DNA from: Pseudomonas sp. DY-1
GTDB taxonomy: Bacteria > Pseudomonadota > Gammaproteobacteria > Pseudomonadales > Pseudomonadaceae
DNA length: 64,000 nucleotides
Assembly (NCBI RefSeq): GCF_003626975.1
Contig: NZ_CP032616.1
Location: 2,604,001 to 2,668,000 of the forward strand
Reading direction: 5' to 3'
Below the pieces are notes generated by a model. It had not been told where the DNA came from. It saw only the letters and a list, made by a program, of their open reading frames with translations, and searched no databases. Within the stretch, counting starts at the first letter, position 1. Each line of letters opens with the position of its first letter. A program made the position numbers and the translations under genes. Below, in pieces: positions 29,076 through 38,179 of this stretch.

Positions 29076-30341
29076 ATGCTCACTGCCGCACGGCAGGCGC
29101 ATGCGCCTGTTCGCACCCTCAGTCTCGCCATCGCTGGCTGCACCCTGGCCACCCAGGCCCATGCCGAGTTTTTCAAGGACAGCTCGGCGACCCTCGAAGC
29201 CCGCAACATCTACCTGAATCGCGACTTTCGCGATGGCAGTGGCCAGTCCAAGCGCGAAGAATGGGCGCAAGGCTTCATCCTCAATCTTGAATCCGGCTAC
29301 ACCGAAGGCACGGTCGGCGTGGGCCTCGACGCCCTTGGCATGCTCGGTATCAAGCTCGACTCAGGCCCCGGCCGCAGCGGCACGGACCTGCTTCCGGTGC
29401 AGGACGACGGCGGCACCCCGGACGAGTACAGCAAGCTCGGCCTGACCGCGAAAATCCGCGCTTCAAAGAGCGAGCTGCGGCTGGGAACGCACATTCCCGA
29501 GCTGCCGGTTGTTAAAGCCAGCGACAGCCGCATTCTGCCCCAGGTATTCGAGGGTGGGCTGCTCACTTCGAAGGAGATCAGCAACCTGACCTTCACCGGC
29601 GGGCGCCTGTCGGAGGTCAAGGATCGCGCTTCCACCAACTCCGAAGACCTGGCCATCAGCAACAAGAACAAGCGCTTCGCCGCAGCCGCCACTGGGGATC
29701 ACTTCGATCTGGCCGGCGCCGATTACGCCTTCAACAAGCAGTTCACCGGCCGCTATTACTTCGCCGAACTGGACGACGTCTACCGCCAGAACTTCTTTGG
29801 CCTGCTGGCCATCCAGCCCCTCGGCGCGGGCACCCTGAGTGCCGACCTGCGCTATGCCATCAGCGCTGACGTCGGCCGAGCCGAGGCCGGCAAGGTGGAC
29901 AACCGCGCCCTCAACGGCATGGTCAGCTACGGCCAGGGCAGCCACAAGTTCGGCCTGGGCTACCAGCGCATGAGCGGCGACACCGGCTTCGCCTACATCG
30001 ACGGCAGCGACCCGTTCCTCATCAACTTCGTGCAGATCAACGACTTCGCCAATGCCGACCAACGCTCCTGGCAAGCCCGCTATGACCTGGACTTTGCCGC
30101 CATGGGCGTGCCGGGCCTGAGTTTCATGACCCGCTACATCACCAGCGACAACGCCGAGGTCACCAACAGCCTTGAAGAAGGCCGCGAGTGGGAACGCGAT
30201 GTCGAGTTCAAGTACGTGGTGCCGAGCGGCAGCCTTAAGAACCTCACCTTCCGCGCCCGCCACGCAGGATTCCGCTCCACCTTCGCCCGCGATGCGGATG
30301 AACTGCGCCTGATCGTCAGTTACGCACTGCCGATCTGGTGA
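29076..30341 (+). CDS. opdH: OprD-family outer-membrane porin for tricarboxylates (OpdH)
   Basis: An outer-membrane channel that admits citrate, aconitate and related acids. It is 421 residues: signal peptide ending TQAHA near residue 30, then the OprD-family opening EFFKDSSATLEARNIYLNRDFRD and the WAQGFILNLESGYTEGTVGVGLDALGMLG segment. It ends with an aromatic residue (LIVSYALPIW), as expected for a barrel protein. The ATG at 29076 has GGAG 6-9 bp upstream. It heads the opdH-tctC-tctB-tctA set (31 bp to tctC) and is divergent from tctDE. From memory this is PAO1 PA0755. Confidence 0.92.
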   Translation: MLTAARQAHAPVRTLSLAIAGCTLATQAHAEFFKDSSATLEARNIYLNRDFRDGSGQSKREEWAQGFILNLESGYTEGTVGVGLDALGMLGIKLDSGPGRSGTDLLPVQDDGGTPDEYSKLGLTAKIRASKSELRLGTHIPELPVVKASDSRILPQVFEGGLLTSKEISNLTFTGGRLSEVKDRASTNSEDLAISNKNKRFAAAATGDHFDLAGADYAFNKQFTGRYYFAELDDVYRQNFFGLLAIQPLGAGTLSADLRYAISADVGRAEAGKVDNRALNGMVSYGQGSHKFGLGYQRMSGDTGFAYIDGSDPFLINFVQINDFANADQRSWQARYDLDFAAMGVPGLSFMTRYITSDNAEVTNSLEEGREWERDVEFKYVVPSGSLKNLTFRARHAGFRSTFARDADELRLIVSYALPIW

Positions 30342-30372
30342 ACCACAATAAAACTCCACAGGAGAACCCCCG

Positions 30373-31347
30373 ATGAAAACCGCCCTCTCCCGCATCGCCC
30401 TGATCACCTCCGGCCTGTTGCTGTCCACCCAGTTGATGGCCGAGCCCAAGCGTCCCGAATGCATCGCCCCGGCCAAACCCGGCGGTGGCTTCGACCTCAC
30501 CTGCAAGCTGGCACAGAGTGGTCTGAAGGATGAAGGCCTGCTCAAGGCCCCCATGCGAGTGACCTACATGCCAGGCGGCGTCGGCGCCGTGGCCTACAAC
30601 GCAGTGGTAGCCCAGCGACCGAAGGACGCCGGCACCATCACCGCATTCTCATCCGGTTCCCTGCTGAACCTCGCCCAAGGCAAGTTCGGCCGCTACGACG
30701 AGAACGCGGTGCGTTGGCTGGCAGGCATCGGCACCGATTACGGCGCAATCTCCGTACGCGCCGACTCACCCTACAAGACCCTGGCCGAGCTGGTCGAAGC
30801 GGTGAAGAAAGACCCGGCCGCCATCGTCTTCGGCGCTGGCGCCACCATTGGCGGCCAGGACTGGATGCAGACGGCGCTGATCGCCCGCGCTGCCGGTATC
30901 GACCCGCAGAAGCTGCGCTACGTGGCCTTTGAGGGCGGTGGCGAGACCCTTACCGCCATGCTCGGTGGCCACGTACAGGTCACCAGCAGCGGCCTGGGCG
31001 AAATCACACCGCAGCTCGCCGCCGGCAAGATCCGAATCCTCGCGGTACTGTCCGATCAGCGCCTGCCAGGCAAGTTGGCGGAGATTCCCACTGCCAAGGA
31101 ACAGGGGTTCGACATCGTCTGGCCGGTGATCCGCGGCTTCTACATGGGCCCGGAAGTGAGCGACGAGGACTTCAACTGGTGGAAGCAGCAGTTCGACACC
31201 CTCCTGGCCAGCGAGGAGTTCGGCAAGCTGCGTGAACAGCGCGACTTGTTCCCCCTGAGCCTCACCGGCGAACAGTTGAAGGCCTACGTCCTCGACCAGG
31301 TGAAGCAGTACAAGCAACTCGCAGGCGAATTCGGCCTGGCGCAGTAG
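30373..31347 (+). CDS. tctC: Tricarboxylate-binding periplasmic protein TctC
   Basis: The substrate-binding component of the tripartite tricarboxylate transporter. It is 324 residues with a signal peptide (about 1-23, ending QLMA) and the TctC fold: IAPAKPGGGFDLTCKLAQ near the mature N-terminus, TYMPGGVGAVAYNAV and FGAGATIGGQDWMQTALIARAAGI. It delivers substrate to TctA/TctB. The start ATG at 30373 follows CAGGAG. An intercistronic hairpin separates it from tctB, which would allow higher expression of the binding protein than of the membrane subunits. Confidence 0.93.
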   Translation: MKTALSRIALITSGLLLSTQLMAEPKRPECIAPAKPGGGFDLTCKLAQSGLKDEGLLKAPMRVTYMPGGVGAVAYNAVVAQRPKDAGTITAFSSGSLLNLAQGKFGRYDENAVRWLAGIGTDYGAISVRADSPYKTLAELVEAVKKDPAAIVFGAGATIGGQDWMQTALIARAAGIDPQKLRYVAFEGGGETLTAMLGGHVQVTSSGLGEITPQLAAGKIRILAVLSDQRLPGKLAEIPTAKEQGFDIVWPVIRGFYMGPEVSDEDFNWWKQQFDTLLASEEFGKLREQRDLFPLSLTGEQLKAYVLDQVKQYKQLAGEFGLAQ

Positions 31348-31393
31348 CCCTCCCCTGAAGATCGGGTGATGCGGTCGATCCCCTCACCCACGG

Positions 31394-31416
31394 CCCCTCT
31401 TCCATTGGGAGAGGGG
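31394..31416 (+). other. Intercistronic hairpin between tctC and tctB
   Basis: CCCCTCT (31394-31400) pairs with AGAGGGG (31410-31416) and the stem can extend inward. There is no T-tract, so it is more likely an mRNA-stabilising or processing hairpin than a terminator. It fits the need for excess TctC over TctA/TctB. Confidence 0.55.
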
Positions 31417-31443
31417 AGATCAATGACTCCTAGGTAAACCGCC

Positions 31444-31887
31444 ATGTACGTACGAATCTTCGCTGCGGTCTGGCTGCTCGTCTGCGCCGTGCTCGCCGTG
31501 GTCGCCTGGGGCTTCCAGGCCCCCTTCAGCTATGACCCGGTCGGCCCGCGTGCCTACCCCCTGCTGCTGCTGTTCCTGATGGCCACGGCCGCGCTATGGC
31601 TGATCTACAAGCCGGGCGATGCCGACAGTCTGCCGATTTCCTGGCCACTGGCGCGCAAGGTGGCCCTCTGTGTACTCGCCCTGTTCGCCTACGCCCTGCT
31701 CTTCGAACCCCTGGGCTTCGTCGTCAGCACGTCCCTGGTCGGTTTCGGCCTCGGCCTGCTGTTCATGGGGCGACCGCTGGCCAGCCTGGTCAGCGGTGTG
31801 CTGATGGGCTTGCTGCTCTACGGCCTGTTCGACTACCTGCTGGATGTCCCGCTGCCCTTGGGCCTGCTGGCATTCCTGGAGAACTGA
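31444..31887 (+). CDS. tctB: Tripartite tricarboxylate transporter small subunit TctB
   Basis: A 147-residue integral membrane protein with four hydrophobic helices (about 5-26, 37-54, 73-95, 108-135), the layout of the TctB family. It is the small, poorly conserved membrane subunit that pairs with TctA. The start ATG at 31444 is 96 bp after tctC; the stop is 1 bp before tctA, so tctB and tctA are tightly linked. No soluble domain is seen. Confidence 0.9.
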   Translation: MYVRIFAAVWLLVCAVLAVVAWGFQAPFSYDPVGPRAYPLLLLFLMATAALWLIYKPGDADSLPISWPLARKVALCVLALFAYALLFEPLGFVVSTSLVGFGLGLLFMGRPLASLVSGVLMGLLLYGLFDYLLDVPLPLGLLAFLEN

Positions 31888-31888
31888 G

Positions 31889-33400
31889 ATGGAAACCCTG
31901 AACTTCCTGGCCCAGGGCTTCGATGTCGCCCTGCGCCCGATCAACCTGCTGGTGGCGCTGTTCGGCGCCTTCGTCGGTACCGTCGTCGGCCTGCTTCCAG
32001 GGCTGGGGCCGATCAACGGCGTGGCGATCCTGCTGCCACTGGCCTTCGCCCTCGGCCTGCCGCCGGAAACCGCACTGATCCTGCTGGCCGCCGTGTACCT
32101 GGGCTGCGAGTACGGCGGACGCATTTCGGCCATCCTGCTCAACGTACCGGGCGACGCCGCCGCCATCATGACCACCCTCGACGGCTACCCCCTGGCGCGC
32201 CAGGGCAAGGGCGGCATTGCCCTGTCGCTGTCGGCCATGAGCTCCTTCATCGGCAGCACCATTGCCACCATGGGCGTGGTGCTCTTCGCGCCGATCCTGG
32301 CCAACTGGGCGGTAGCCTTCGGCCCGGCGGAGTACTTCGTGCTGATGGTCTTCGCTATCGCCTGCCTGGGCGGCATGGTCGGCGACAAGCCGGTCAAGAC
32401 CCTGCTCTCGGCGCTGATCGGCCTCGGCTTGGCCACGGTCGGCGTGGACGCCACCACCGGCGTGTACCGCTTCACCTTCGACAGCGTCGGTCTCTCTGAC
32501 GGTATCCAGTTCGTGATCGTGGTCATCGGCCTGTTCAGCGTCAGTGAAGTGCTGCTGATGCTCGAACACACCACCACCGGCCAACAGGCGGTCAAGGCCA
32601 GCGGACGCATGCTGTTCAACTTCAAGGAGTTCACCTTCACCTGGTGGAGCAGCGTGCGCAGCTCCCTGGCTGGCTTCGTCATCGGCGTGCTGCCTGGCGC
32701 CGGCGCAACCATCGCCAGCGCCATCACCTACATGAGCGAGAAGCGCATGGCAGGTAGCTCCGGCCGCTTCGGCGAAGGCGACCTGCGTGGTGTCGCAGCT
32801 CCGGAAGCGGCCAACAATGCTTCCGCCTGCGGCTCGCTGATCCCGATGCTGACCCTCGGCGTACCGGGTTCGGGCACCACCGCCGTGATGATCGGCGCGC
32901 TGACCCTGTACAACATCACGCCCGGCCCGCTGCTGTTCGAGCAGCAGCCCGATGTTGTCTGGGGCCTGATCGCCTCATTGTTCATCGGCAACGTCATCCT
33001 GCTGGTGATGAACATCCCGTTGGTGGGCCTGTTCGCACGCATGCTCAGCGTGCCGACCTGGATCCTGGTGCCGGCGATCACCATCGTCAGCGTGGTCGGC
33101 GTCTACGCCGTGCACAGCACCACCTTCGACCTGGTGCTGATGGCCGCCCTCGGGGTGTTCGGCTATCTACTGCGCAAGATGGACTTCCCGCTGTCGTCGC
33201 TGATTCTCGGCTTCGTCCTCGGTGAACTGATGGAATCCAACCTGCGCCGCGCACTTTCCATCACCGATGGCGACCTGAGCATCCTCTGGAGCAGCCCGAT
33301 CACCATCGCCCTCTGGGTGCTGACTGCGATCATGCTGGCCCTGCCGGGCATCCGCTGGATGCGCGCACGCCGCGCCAGGGCGAAGCTGGCCCATGCCTAA
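31889..33400 (+). CDS. tctA: Tripartite tricarboxylate transporter large permease TctA
   Basis: The 503-residue inner-membrane permease, with about 11-12 helices. The TctA signatures GTVVGLLPGLGPINGVAILLP near the N-terminus and the internal-repeat counterpart GFVIGVLPGAGATIASAITY, plus PEAANNASACGSLIPMLTLGVPGSGTTAVM, are intact. METLNFLAQGF beginning at 31889 is chosen, since the frame upstream is tctB. It overlaps the following AbrB-like gene by 8 bp, so that permease is made from the same mRNA. Confidence 0.94.
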   Translation: METLNFLAQGFDVALRPINLLVALFGAFVGTVVGLLPGLGPINGVAILLPLAFALGLPPETALILLAAVYLGCEYGGRISAILLNVPGDAAAIMTTLDGYPLARQGKGGIALSLSAMSSFIGSTIATMGVVLFAPILANWAVAFGPAEYFVLMVFAIACLGGMVGDKPVKTLLSALIGLGLATVGVDATTGVYRFTFDSVGLSDGIQFVIVVIGLFSVSEVLLMLEHTTTGQQAVKASGRMLFNFKEFTFTWWSSVRSSLAGFVIGVLPGAGATIASAITYMSEKRMAGSSGRFGEGDLRGVAAPEAANNASACGSLIPMLTLGVPGSGTTAVMIGALTLYNITPGPLLFEQQPDVVWGLIASLFIGNVILLVMNIPLVGLFARMLSVPTWILVPAITIVSVVGVYAVHSTTFDLVLMAALGVFGYLLRKMDFPLSSLILGFVLGELMESNLRRALSITDGDLSILWSSPITIALWVLTAIMLALPGIRWMRARRARAKLAHA

Positions 33401-34415
33401 GTGGTTGCTGACGCCGCTGGTGGGCGCCGCCGGCGGATGGCTGGCCAGCCTGATTGGCTGGCCGTTGCCATGGATGGTGGGCTCACTGCTGGCGGTGATC
33501 GCTGCGCGCTGTATTGGCAACCTGCCGCTGACAGAAGTACCCGGCGGCCGCAAATGCGGGCAGTGGATCGTCGGCGTCGGCATCGGCCTGCATTTCACCC
33601 CGGCGGTCATCGAGCAGGTGCTGGCCAATAGCGCGATCATCCTGGTCGGTGCCGTGGCCACCACCCTCTCTAGCGTCATCGGCATCAGCCTCATGCTGCG
33701 CAGTGGCGAGGACCGCGCGACTGCGTTCTTCGCCAGCATGCCGGGCGGTGCCAGCGAGATGGTCAACCTCGGCCAGCGTAACGGTGCAGTACTCAGTCGA
33801 GTCGCCGCTGGCCAGAGCCTGCGTCTGCTTCTGGTGGTGCTGAGCGTGCCAGCGCTGTTCCAGCTGTTCGTTGGCGTCCCGGCCGTGCAGCATCCGGTTG
33901 CACAGGTCGACTGGGGTTGGCTGGCCCTTCTGCTGGCTGGCGGGGCGTTGCTGGCGATGCTGATGCAACGCTTTCACCAGCCCAATCCCTGGCTGATCGG
34001 CCCACTGCTGGTCAGCGCAGCGATGAGCATCGGCTTCGACCTGCAACTGGGCCTGCCGGAGGGCGCCAGTCAGCTCGGCCAATGGCTGATCGGCAGTGCC
34101 CTGGGTTGCCACTTCGACCGCGCATTCTTCCGCCGCGCGCCCTCCTTCATAGCCCGAACGCTACTCGCCACGTCCCTGGGCATGGCCTTTGCCGCCCTGG
34201 CGGCCGAACTGCTCGGCTGGCTGGATGGGCTCGATCATCGCTCGCTGATGCTGGGTATGATGCCGGGTGGTATCGCCGAGCTCAGCCTGACCGCAGAGGC
34301 CCTGCAGCTTTCGGTGCCGCTGGTCACCGCCCTGCAGGTGCTGCGCTTGCTATTGGTCCTGTTCCTCGCCGAGCCGGTATTCCGACACTGGCAGAAGCAA
34401 GAGACCCACGCTTAG
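33393..34415 (+). CDS. AbrB-family inner-membrane protein (putative transporter)
   Basis: A 340-residue polytopic protein, with two tandem halves of similar helices each carrying a MPGGxxEM/L-type motif (ASMPGGASEMVNLGQ and GMMPGGIAELSLTAE). It belongs to the AbrB/YgjV-like group often mis-named 'ammonia monooxygenase'; homologues are seen beside tripartite tricarboxylate transporters. The substrate is unknown; it could move a tricarboxylate-related compound or act as an exporter. The 8-bp overlap with tctA and the terminator right after it show it is the last gene of the opdH-tctCBA transcript. Confidence 0.82.
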   Translation: MPKWLLTPLVGAAGGWLASLIGWPLPWMVGSLLAVIAARCIGNLPLTEVPGGRKCGQWIVGVGIGLHFTPAVIEQVLANSAIILVGAVATTLSSVIGISLMLRSGEDRATAFFASMPGGASEMVNLGQRNGAVLSRVAAGQSLRLLLVVLSVPALFQLFVGVPAVQHPVAQVDWGWLALLLAGGALLAMLMQRFHQPNPWLIGPLLVSAAMSIGFDLQLGLPEGASQLGQWLIGSALGCHFDRAFFRRAPSFIARTLLATSLGMAFAALAAELLGWLDGLDHRSLMLGMMPGGIAELSLTAEALQLSVPLVTALQVLRLLLVLFLAEPVFRHWQKQETHA

Positions 34416-34440
34416 CCCGCCTTGTGCGGGCCTTTTTTAT
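34415..34440 (+). terminator. Rho-independent terminator of the tct operon
   Basis: GCCCGC (34415-34420), loop CTTGT, GCGGGC (34426-34431), then CTTTTTTAT. It begins at the stop codon of the AbrB-like gene and ends the opdH-tctCBA-abrB-like transcript. Confidence 0.9.
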
Positions 34441-34535
34441 TCTTCTGCAACATTCGATTGCAGGCACCGGTCCACTGGAAATGGGGCGCGCCTATGCTCT
34501 CCTCTATTATTCGCTGGTCGCCAAGGCTGCCATTC

Positions 34536-35399
34536 ATGTCCGGACGTACCGACCCATTTCGCTATCTGCTGCTCGCCGTAGCCATCGGGCTGCTGGCCGC
34601 CTGCAGCCGCCTCGACCTGGCCTACCGCAATCTCGACCTGGTCATCCCCTGGTGGATCAGCAACTACCTCACCCTCGACGACAGCCAGCAAGCCTGGATG
34701 ACGCCGCGCCTGGAAAAGCACCTCGCCTGGCACTGCAGCACTCAACTGCCGGAATACGTCGCCTGGCTGGAACAACTGGACCAGCTGAGTCAGCGTCCGC
34801 AACTGACCGTCACTGACCTGCAAGGCCAATTCGCGCAGGTGCGCGAATCCGTAAACAACATCGCCGTGCAGGTCACCCCCACGGTGCTGGGCCTGGCGAA
34901 GGGCCTCTCACCCAAGCAGATGGGCGAACTTTACGTGGCGATGGACGAACGCAATGCGGAACTCCGCGAAGAACATGTCGCGCCGTCCCTTAAGGATCAG
35001 GTGACGGCAAGGTCGCTACGGATGCGAGAGCGCGTCGAAGAATGGATGGGGCCGCTACGGGCGAGCCAGCAAGCGCGAATCGACACCTGGGCAAGGCGCC
35101 AGGGCGACTACAACCGCATCTGGGCGGAGAACCGCGAGAGTTGGCAGAAGGAGCTGCGCAACGCCCTGTACGGTCGACACGCCTCGAACTTCCCGGCACG
35201 TCTGACCGCATTGCTGCAGGAGCCGGATGACTTCTGGACGCCGGATTACCGCAAGGCGTATCCGGCAGCGGAGACATCCCTTGCGCAGCTGCTCGCCGAC
35301 CTGTTCAACAGCGCCGACGAGCGCCAACGCAATGCCCTGCGCGAATACATTGGCGGAATGATTTCCGACCTCAAGGGGCTGGAGTGCTACCCGCGATGA
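34536..35399 (+). CDS. DUF6279-type lipoprotein
   Basis: A 287-residue exported lipoprotein: short basic N-terminus, hydrophobic core and lipobox LLAAC at about residue 20-24. The mature part is helical and rich in charged residues, opening SRLDLAYRNLDLVIPWWISNYLTLDDSQ, a recurrent signature of this uncharacterised family. ATG 34536 is chosen because it gives a normal-length signal peptide; the in-frame ATG at 34494 adds 14 residues and has GGGG upstream. It converges with ung (10 bp between stops). No function is known. Confidence 0.8.
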   Translation: MSGRTDPFRYLLLAVAIGLLAACSRLDLAYRNLDLVIPWWISNYLTLDDSQQAWMTPRLEKHLAWHCSTQLPEYVAWLEQLDQLSQRPQLTVTDLQGQFAQVRESVNNIAVQVTPTVLGLAKGLSPKQMGELYVAMDERNAELREEHVAPSLKDQVTARSLRMRERVEEWMGPLRASQQARIDTWARRQGDYNRIWAENRESWQKELRNALYGRHASNFPARLTALLQEPDDFWTPDYRKAYPAAETSLAQLLADLFNSADERQRNALREYIGGMISDLKGLECYPR

Positions 35400-35409
35400 A
35401 CGCCCGATC

Positions 35410-36105
35410 TCAGAGGTCGGGCAGGCGCCAGTCGATCGGTTCCAGTCCGTGTTGGGCAAGGAACTTGTTGCAGCGACTGAAATGGCCATTGCCGAGGAAG
35501 CCCCGGTAGGCCGACAGCGGCGACGGATGAGCCGACTTAAGGATCAGGTGCTTGGTGGGGTCGATCAGCCGCTCCTTGCTCTGTGCATGGGAACCCCAGA
35601 GCAGGAACACCAGGCGCGGACGGCTCTGGCTCACGACTTCGATGACCTTGTCGGTGAAGGGCTGCCAACCGGCACCGGCGTGGGAGCCGGCACGAGCCTG
35701 CTCGACGGTGAGGGAAGTGTTAAGCAGCAACACGCCCTGCTCCGCCCAGGACTGCAGGTAGCCGTGGGAGGGAATCTCGATGTTCAGATCGCGCTTGAGT
35801 TCCTTGTAGATGTTCTGCAAGGACGGCGGCGTAGGCACGCCCGGTTGTACCGAGAAGCACAGGCCGTGAGCCTGGCCGGGGCCGTGGTATGGGTCCTGGC
35901 CGATGACGACCACCTTCACCTGTTCCAGCGGCGTGGAGTTCAGCGCATTGAAGATCAGCGGCCCCGGCGGGAAGATCACCTTGCCGGCATTCTTTTCCTG
36001 GCGCAGGAAGTCGCCCAGGGCCTTCATGTAGGGCTTTTCGAACTCATCCCGCAGGGCTTCTTTCCAGCTCTCTTCGAGCTTGATCCGGTCGTCGCTTTCA
36101 GTCAT
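35410..36105 (-). CDS. ung: Uracil-DNA glycosylase
   Basis: Removes uracil from DNA, starting base-excision repair. It is 231 residues, the usual length. The catalytic water-activating Asp71 lies in [21 protein letters not shown]; the DNA-intercalation loop [15 protein letters not shown] carries His193. All five family motifs are in place. It is transcribed alone on the minus strand between a lipoprotein gene and an HDOD gene; 109 bp separate its start from the divergent HDOD gene. Confidence 0.97.
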   Translation of the reverse strand: MTESDDRIKLEESWKEALRDEFEKPYMKALGDFLRQEKNAGKVIFPPGPLIFNALNSTPLEQVKVVVIGQDPYHGPGQAHGLCFSVQPGVPTPPSLQNIYKELKRDLNIEIPSHGYLQSWAEQGVLLLNTSLTVEQARAGSHAGAGWQPFTDKVIEVVSQSRPRLVFLLWGSHAQSKERLIDPTKHLILKSAHPSPLSAYRGFLGNGHFSRCNKFLAQHGLEPIDWRLPDL

Positions 36106-36214
36106 TGCTCTATCAGTTCCGTGGCGGTTGCCGGGGCGCTTCCCGCCCGATGGTCGGGCACCCTAAGAAATGCCCACTACCCTTGTCAATCAAGGACGCC
36201 CGGAGCAAGCCCAC

Positions 36215-37057
36215 ATGGACAATCGCCACGACACGGTGAAACTTGCGCTCTACGAGCGCTTTCTCAAGGACGCCGGCGCGCTGCCGTCGATGCCTGAGGC
36301 CTCCCTGCGCCTGCGCCAATTGCTGACCGGTGACGCCCCTTCCCACGAGCAGGCCAGTGCCCTGCTGGAGACTTATCCCTCCCTGGCCGAACGCCTGATG
36401 GAGTTCGCGTCTCTGCCACTGCTCGGCCATATCCAACCTGGAGCGCGGCTCCTGGACGTGGTCAGGCAACTGGATGGCAAGCGCCTCTCCAACCTGGTAC
36501 TGGCCTTCGAGTTGCATCAGCTGTTCGATGGCAAGGAACCCAGCCTGCGCAAAGTCTTCAACAAGCGCTGGCACCTCAACCTGCAACGAGCCGCCGTCAG
36601 CGCCGGCCTGGCCCAGCACCTGCCCCACCTGGAAGAAGAAGATGCCCTGCTGGCGGGTCTGCTGCAGGACATCGGCAGCCTGCCGCTCCTCGAGGAGCTG
36701 CACCGATGGCCTCAGGTATCGCGCCTGGAAGTCGACCTGCAGCGGCTCTGCGAACAACTCTCAGCCGAAGTGGGCGTGCTGCTGCTCATTGCCTGGAAAC
36801 TGCCCGCCAGTCTTCAGGACTGTGCACGCCTGCGCCGCGACTGGTGTCGCCAGCACAAGGGAGCAGTCGACCTGGCCGATGTGGTGCAGGTCGCCAGCCA
36901 GTTGCTGGAAGAACCTCGTAACGACGACCGCCTGGCGCGGTTACCGGCATACCAGCGCATGGACCTGCCGACGCCCCAGGTGCTGCGCGCCGAGCTGGCC
37001 GAGGTGGTGGCGCTATGGCTCAAGTTGTTGGGTGGTCGGCCACCGGAAGCGGATTGA
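36215..37057 (+). CDS. HDOD domain protein, second copy
   Basis: A 280-residue protein with a divergent HDOD domain: LPSMPEASLRLRQLL and AERLMEFASLPLLG near the N-terminus and LLAGLLQDIGSLPLLEEL in the middle. It is not a close paralogue of the HDOD protein at 25043-25879. The catalytic HD pair is not preserved. The ATG at 36215, with CGGAG 9 bp upstream, is preferred over the ATG at 36170, whose extra residues look like leader. It is divergent from ung and convergent with the AraC regulator gene. Role unknown, presumably regulatory. Confidence 0.8.
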   Translation: MDNRHDTVKLALYERFLKDAGALPSMPEASLRLRQLLTGDAPSHEQASALLETYPSLAERLMEFASLPLLGHIQPGARLLDVVRQLDGKRLSNLVLAFELHQLFDGKEPSLRKVFNKRWHLNLQRAAVSAGLAQHLPHLEEEDALLAGLLQDIGSLPLLEELHRWPQVSRLEVDLQRLCEQLSAEVGVLLLIAWKLPASLQDCARLRRDWCRQHKGAVDLADVVQVASQLLEEPRNDDRLARLPAYQRMDLPTPQVLRAELAEVVALWLKLLGGRPPEAD

Positions 37058-37162
37058 GGCGTTTGCAGGGTGCGCACGTAGGGCGCCTGGCGCTCTTTTT
37101 CCATCATCGGAACCAATCTGAGCTGCCCCCCGTCAAGCACCAAGGGCGAACCGGTGGTCCGC

Positions 37163-37187
37163 TTGGCGATTGAAATCGCCCCTACAG
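37163..37187. repeat. Single REP unit
   Basis: TTGGCGATTGAAATCGCCCC plus TACAG, one copy of the REP family, located between the convergent HDOD and AraC genes. Confidence 0.7.
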
Positions 37188-37201
37188 GAGTCCATCGCGG
37201 T

Positions 37202-38083
37202 TTAGCCCCGGTGCAACACACGGTAGTGACTGGGCGCCATGCCCACAACCTTCCGAAACAGCCGCGAGAAGTAGTAAACGTCCTCGTAACCCAGTTGCTC
37301 AGCGATCTGTTTCACGCCTCGGTCACCCTCATCAAGCAGACGACAGGCGTGGGCCATCTTCAGCTGGATGAAGTCCTGGATCGGCGCATGGCCAGTCAGG
37401 GCGCGGTAGGTCTTGGCGAAATGGAAGCGCGACAGCTTGAACTGCGCCGCCAGCTGATCGAGATTGAGGCTGTCGTGCAGATGGGCGCGCATTACCGCCT
37501 GCACCGCGTCCACGTCCAATACCCGGCCTGACTTGAGATACCCCCGCACCGGCAGCACCGCGAGTGAAGTCAGCAGAGTCTGCAACTGGTGCGCTGCATG
37601 GATGAAGTGCGGCAGGTTCAGACCCTGCTTGCGTAATCCCAGCAAGGCGTCGAAATCCGCCAGCAGCCGCGGTTGCACACCAATCCGACGCAACACTGAC
37701 TTGCCCAGCGGGCGCAGGTAGTCCTCCACCAATTCGCCTTCGAAATGCACCCAGTAGATGCTCCAGGGCCGCTGCGCATCCGCGCCGTAGGCATGGACCT
37801 GCCCCTTGGGCAGCAGCAACAGGTCTCCACCGCCCACCTCGAATCGTCCATCCCGGCAGTCCAGCCAGCCCTGCCCGGATCGGCAGTAGATCAGCAGATT
37901 GTCTTCAGGTTGATGGCGTTCCATGCGGTGTCCCAGCGCCTCTGGGTAATAGCCCAGGGCCAGCGGGTAGCAGGCGGAAGTCAGCGGGTGGCGGGCCAGC
38001 AGGCGACGCAAGCGCGGCGGCGTGGTGAAGCGCACGCCGTTTGCCGGCAAAGGCCAGTTGGAGGTTTCGACGGTGCGGCTCAT
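37202..38083 (-). CDS. AraC-family regulator of the valine/isobutyryl-CoA operon (MmsR-like)
   Basis: A 293-residue regulator: an AraC-type arabinose-binding-like cupin domain (about 60-160, with YCRSGQGWLDCRDGRFEVGGGD) and a C-terminal AraC DNA-binding domain (about 195-290, LDQLAAQFKLSRFHFAKTYRAL and IAEQLGYEDVYYFSRLFRK). The ATG at 38083 is chosen; a longer frame would run through the operator repeats. Being divergent from the mmsA-to-mmsB operon, it is the obvious candidate activator, like MmsR for mmsAB, but this gene set is not the classical two-gene mmsAB locus, so I leave the symbol blank. Confidence 0.85.
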   Translation of the reverse strand: MSRTVETSNWPLPANGVRFTTPPRLRRLLARHPLTSACYPLALGYYPEALGHRMERHQPEDNLLIYCRSGQGWLDCRDGRFEVGGGDLLLLPKGQVHAYGADAQRPWSIYWVHFEGELVEDYLRPLGKSVLRRIGVQPRLLADFDALLGLRKQGLNLPHFIHAAHQLQTLLTSLAVLPVRGYLKSGRVLDVDAVQAVMRAHLHDSLNLDQLAAQFKLSRFHFAKTYRALTGHAPIQDFIQLKMAHACRLLDEGDRGVKQIAEQLGYEDVYYFSRLFRKVVGMAPSHYRVLHRG

Positions 38084-38109
38084 GTTGGTTCTTGTAGTGG
38101 CCTGCAATG

Positions 38110-38147
38110 CCAAGATCGTCCATCCAACCACCAAGATCGTCAATCCA
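38110..38147 (+). promoter_or_regulatory. Tandem operator repeats for the AraC-type regulator
   Basis: CCAAGATCGTCCATCCA (38110-38126) and CCAAGATCGTCAATCCA (38131-38147) are direct repeats, 16 of 17 identical, 21 bp apart. That is the two-turn spacing of AraC/XylS binding sites. A -10-like TATAAG lies at 38167-38172, so the second repeat overlaps the expected -35 position, as for class II activation of the downstream operon. Confidence 0.75.
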
Positions 38148-38179
38148 CATCTGTATCGGCGGCCGCTATAAGGGCAAGA

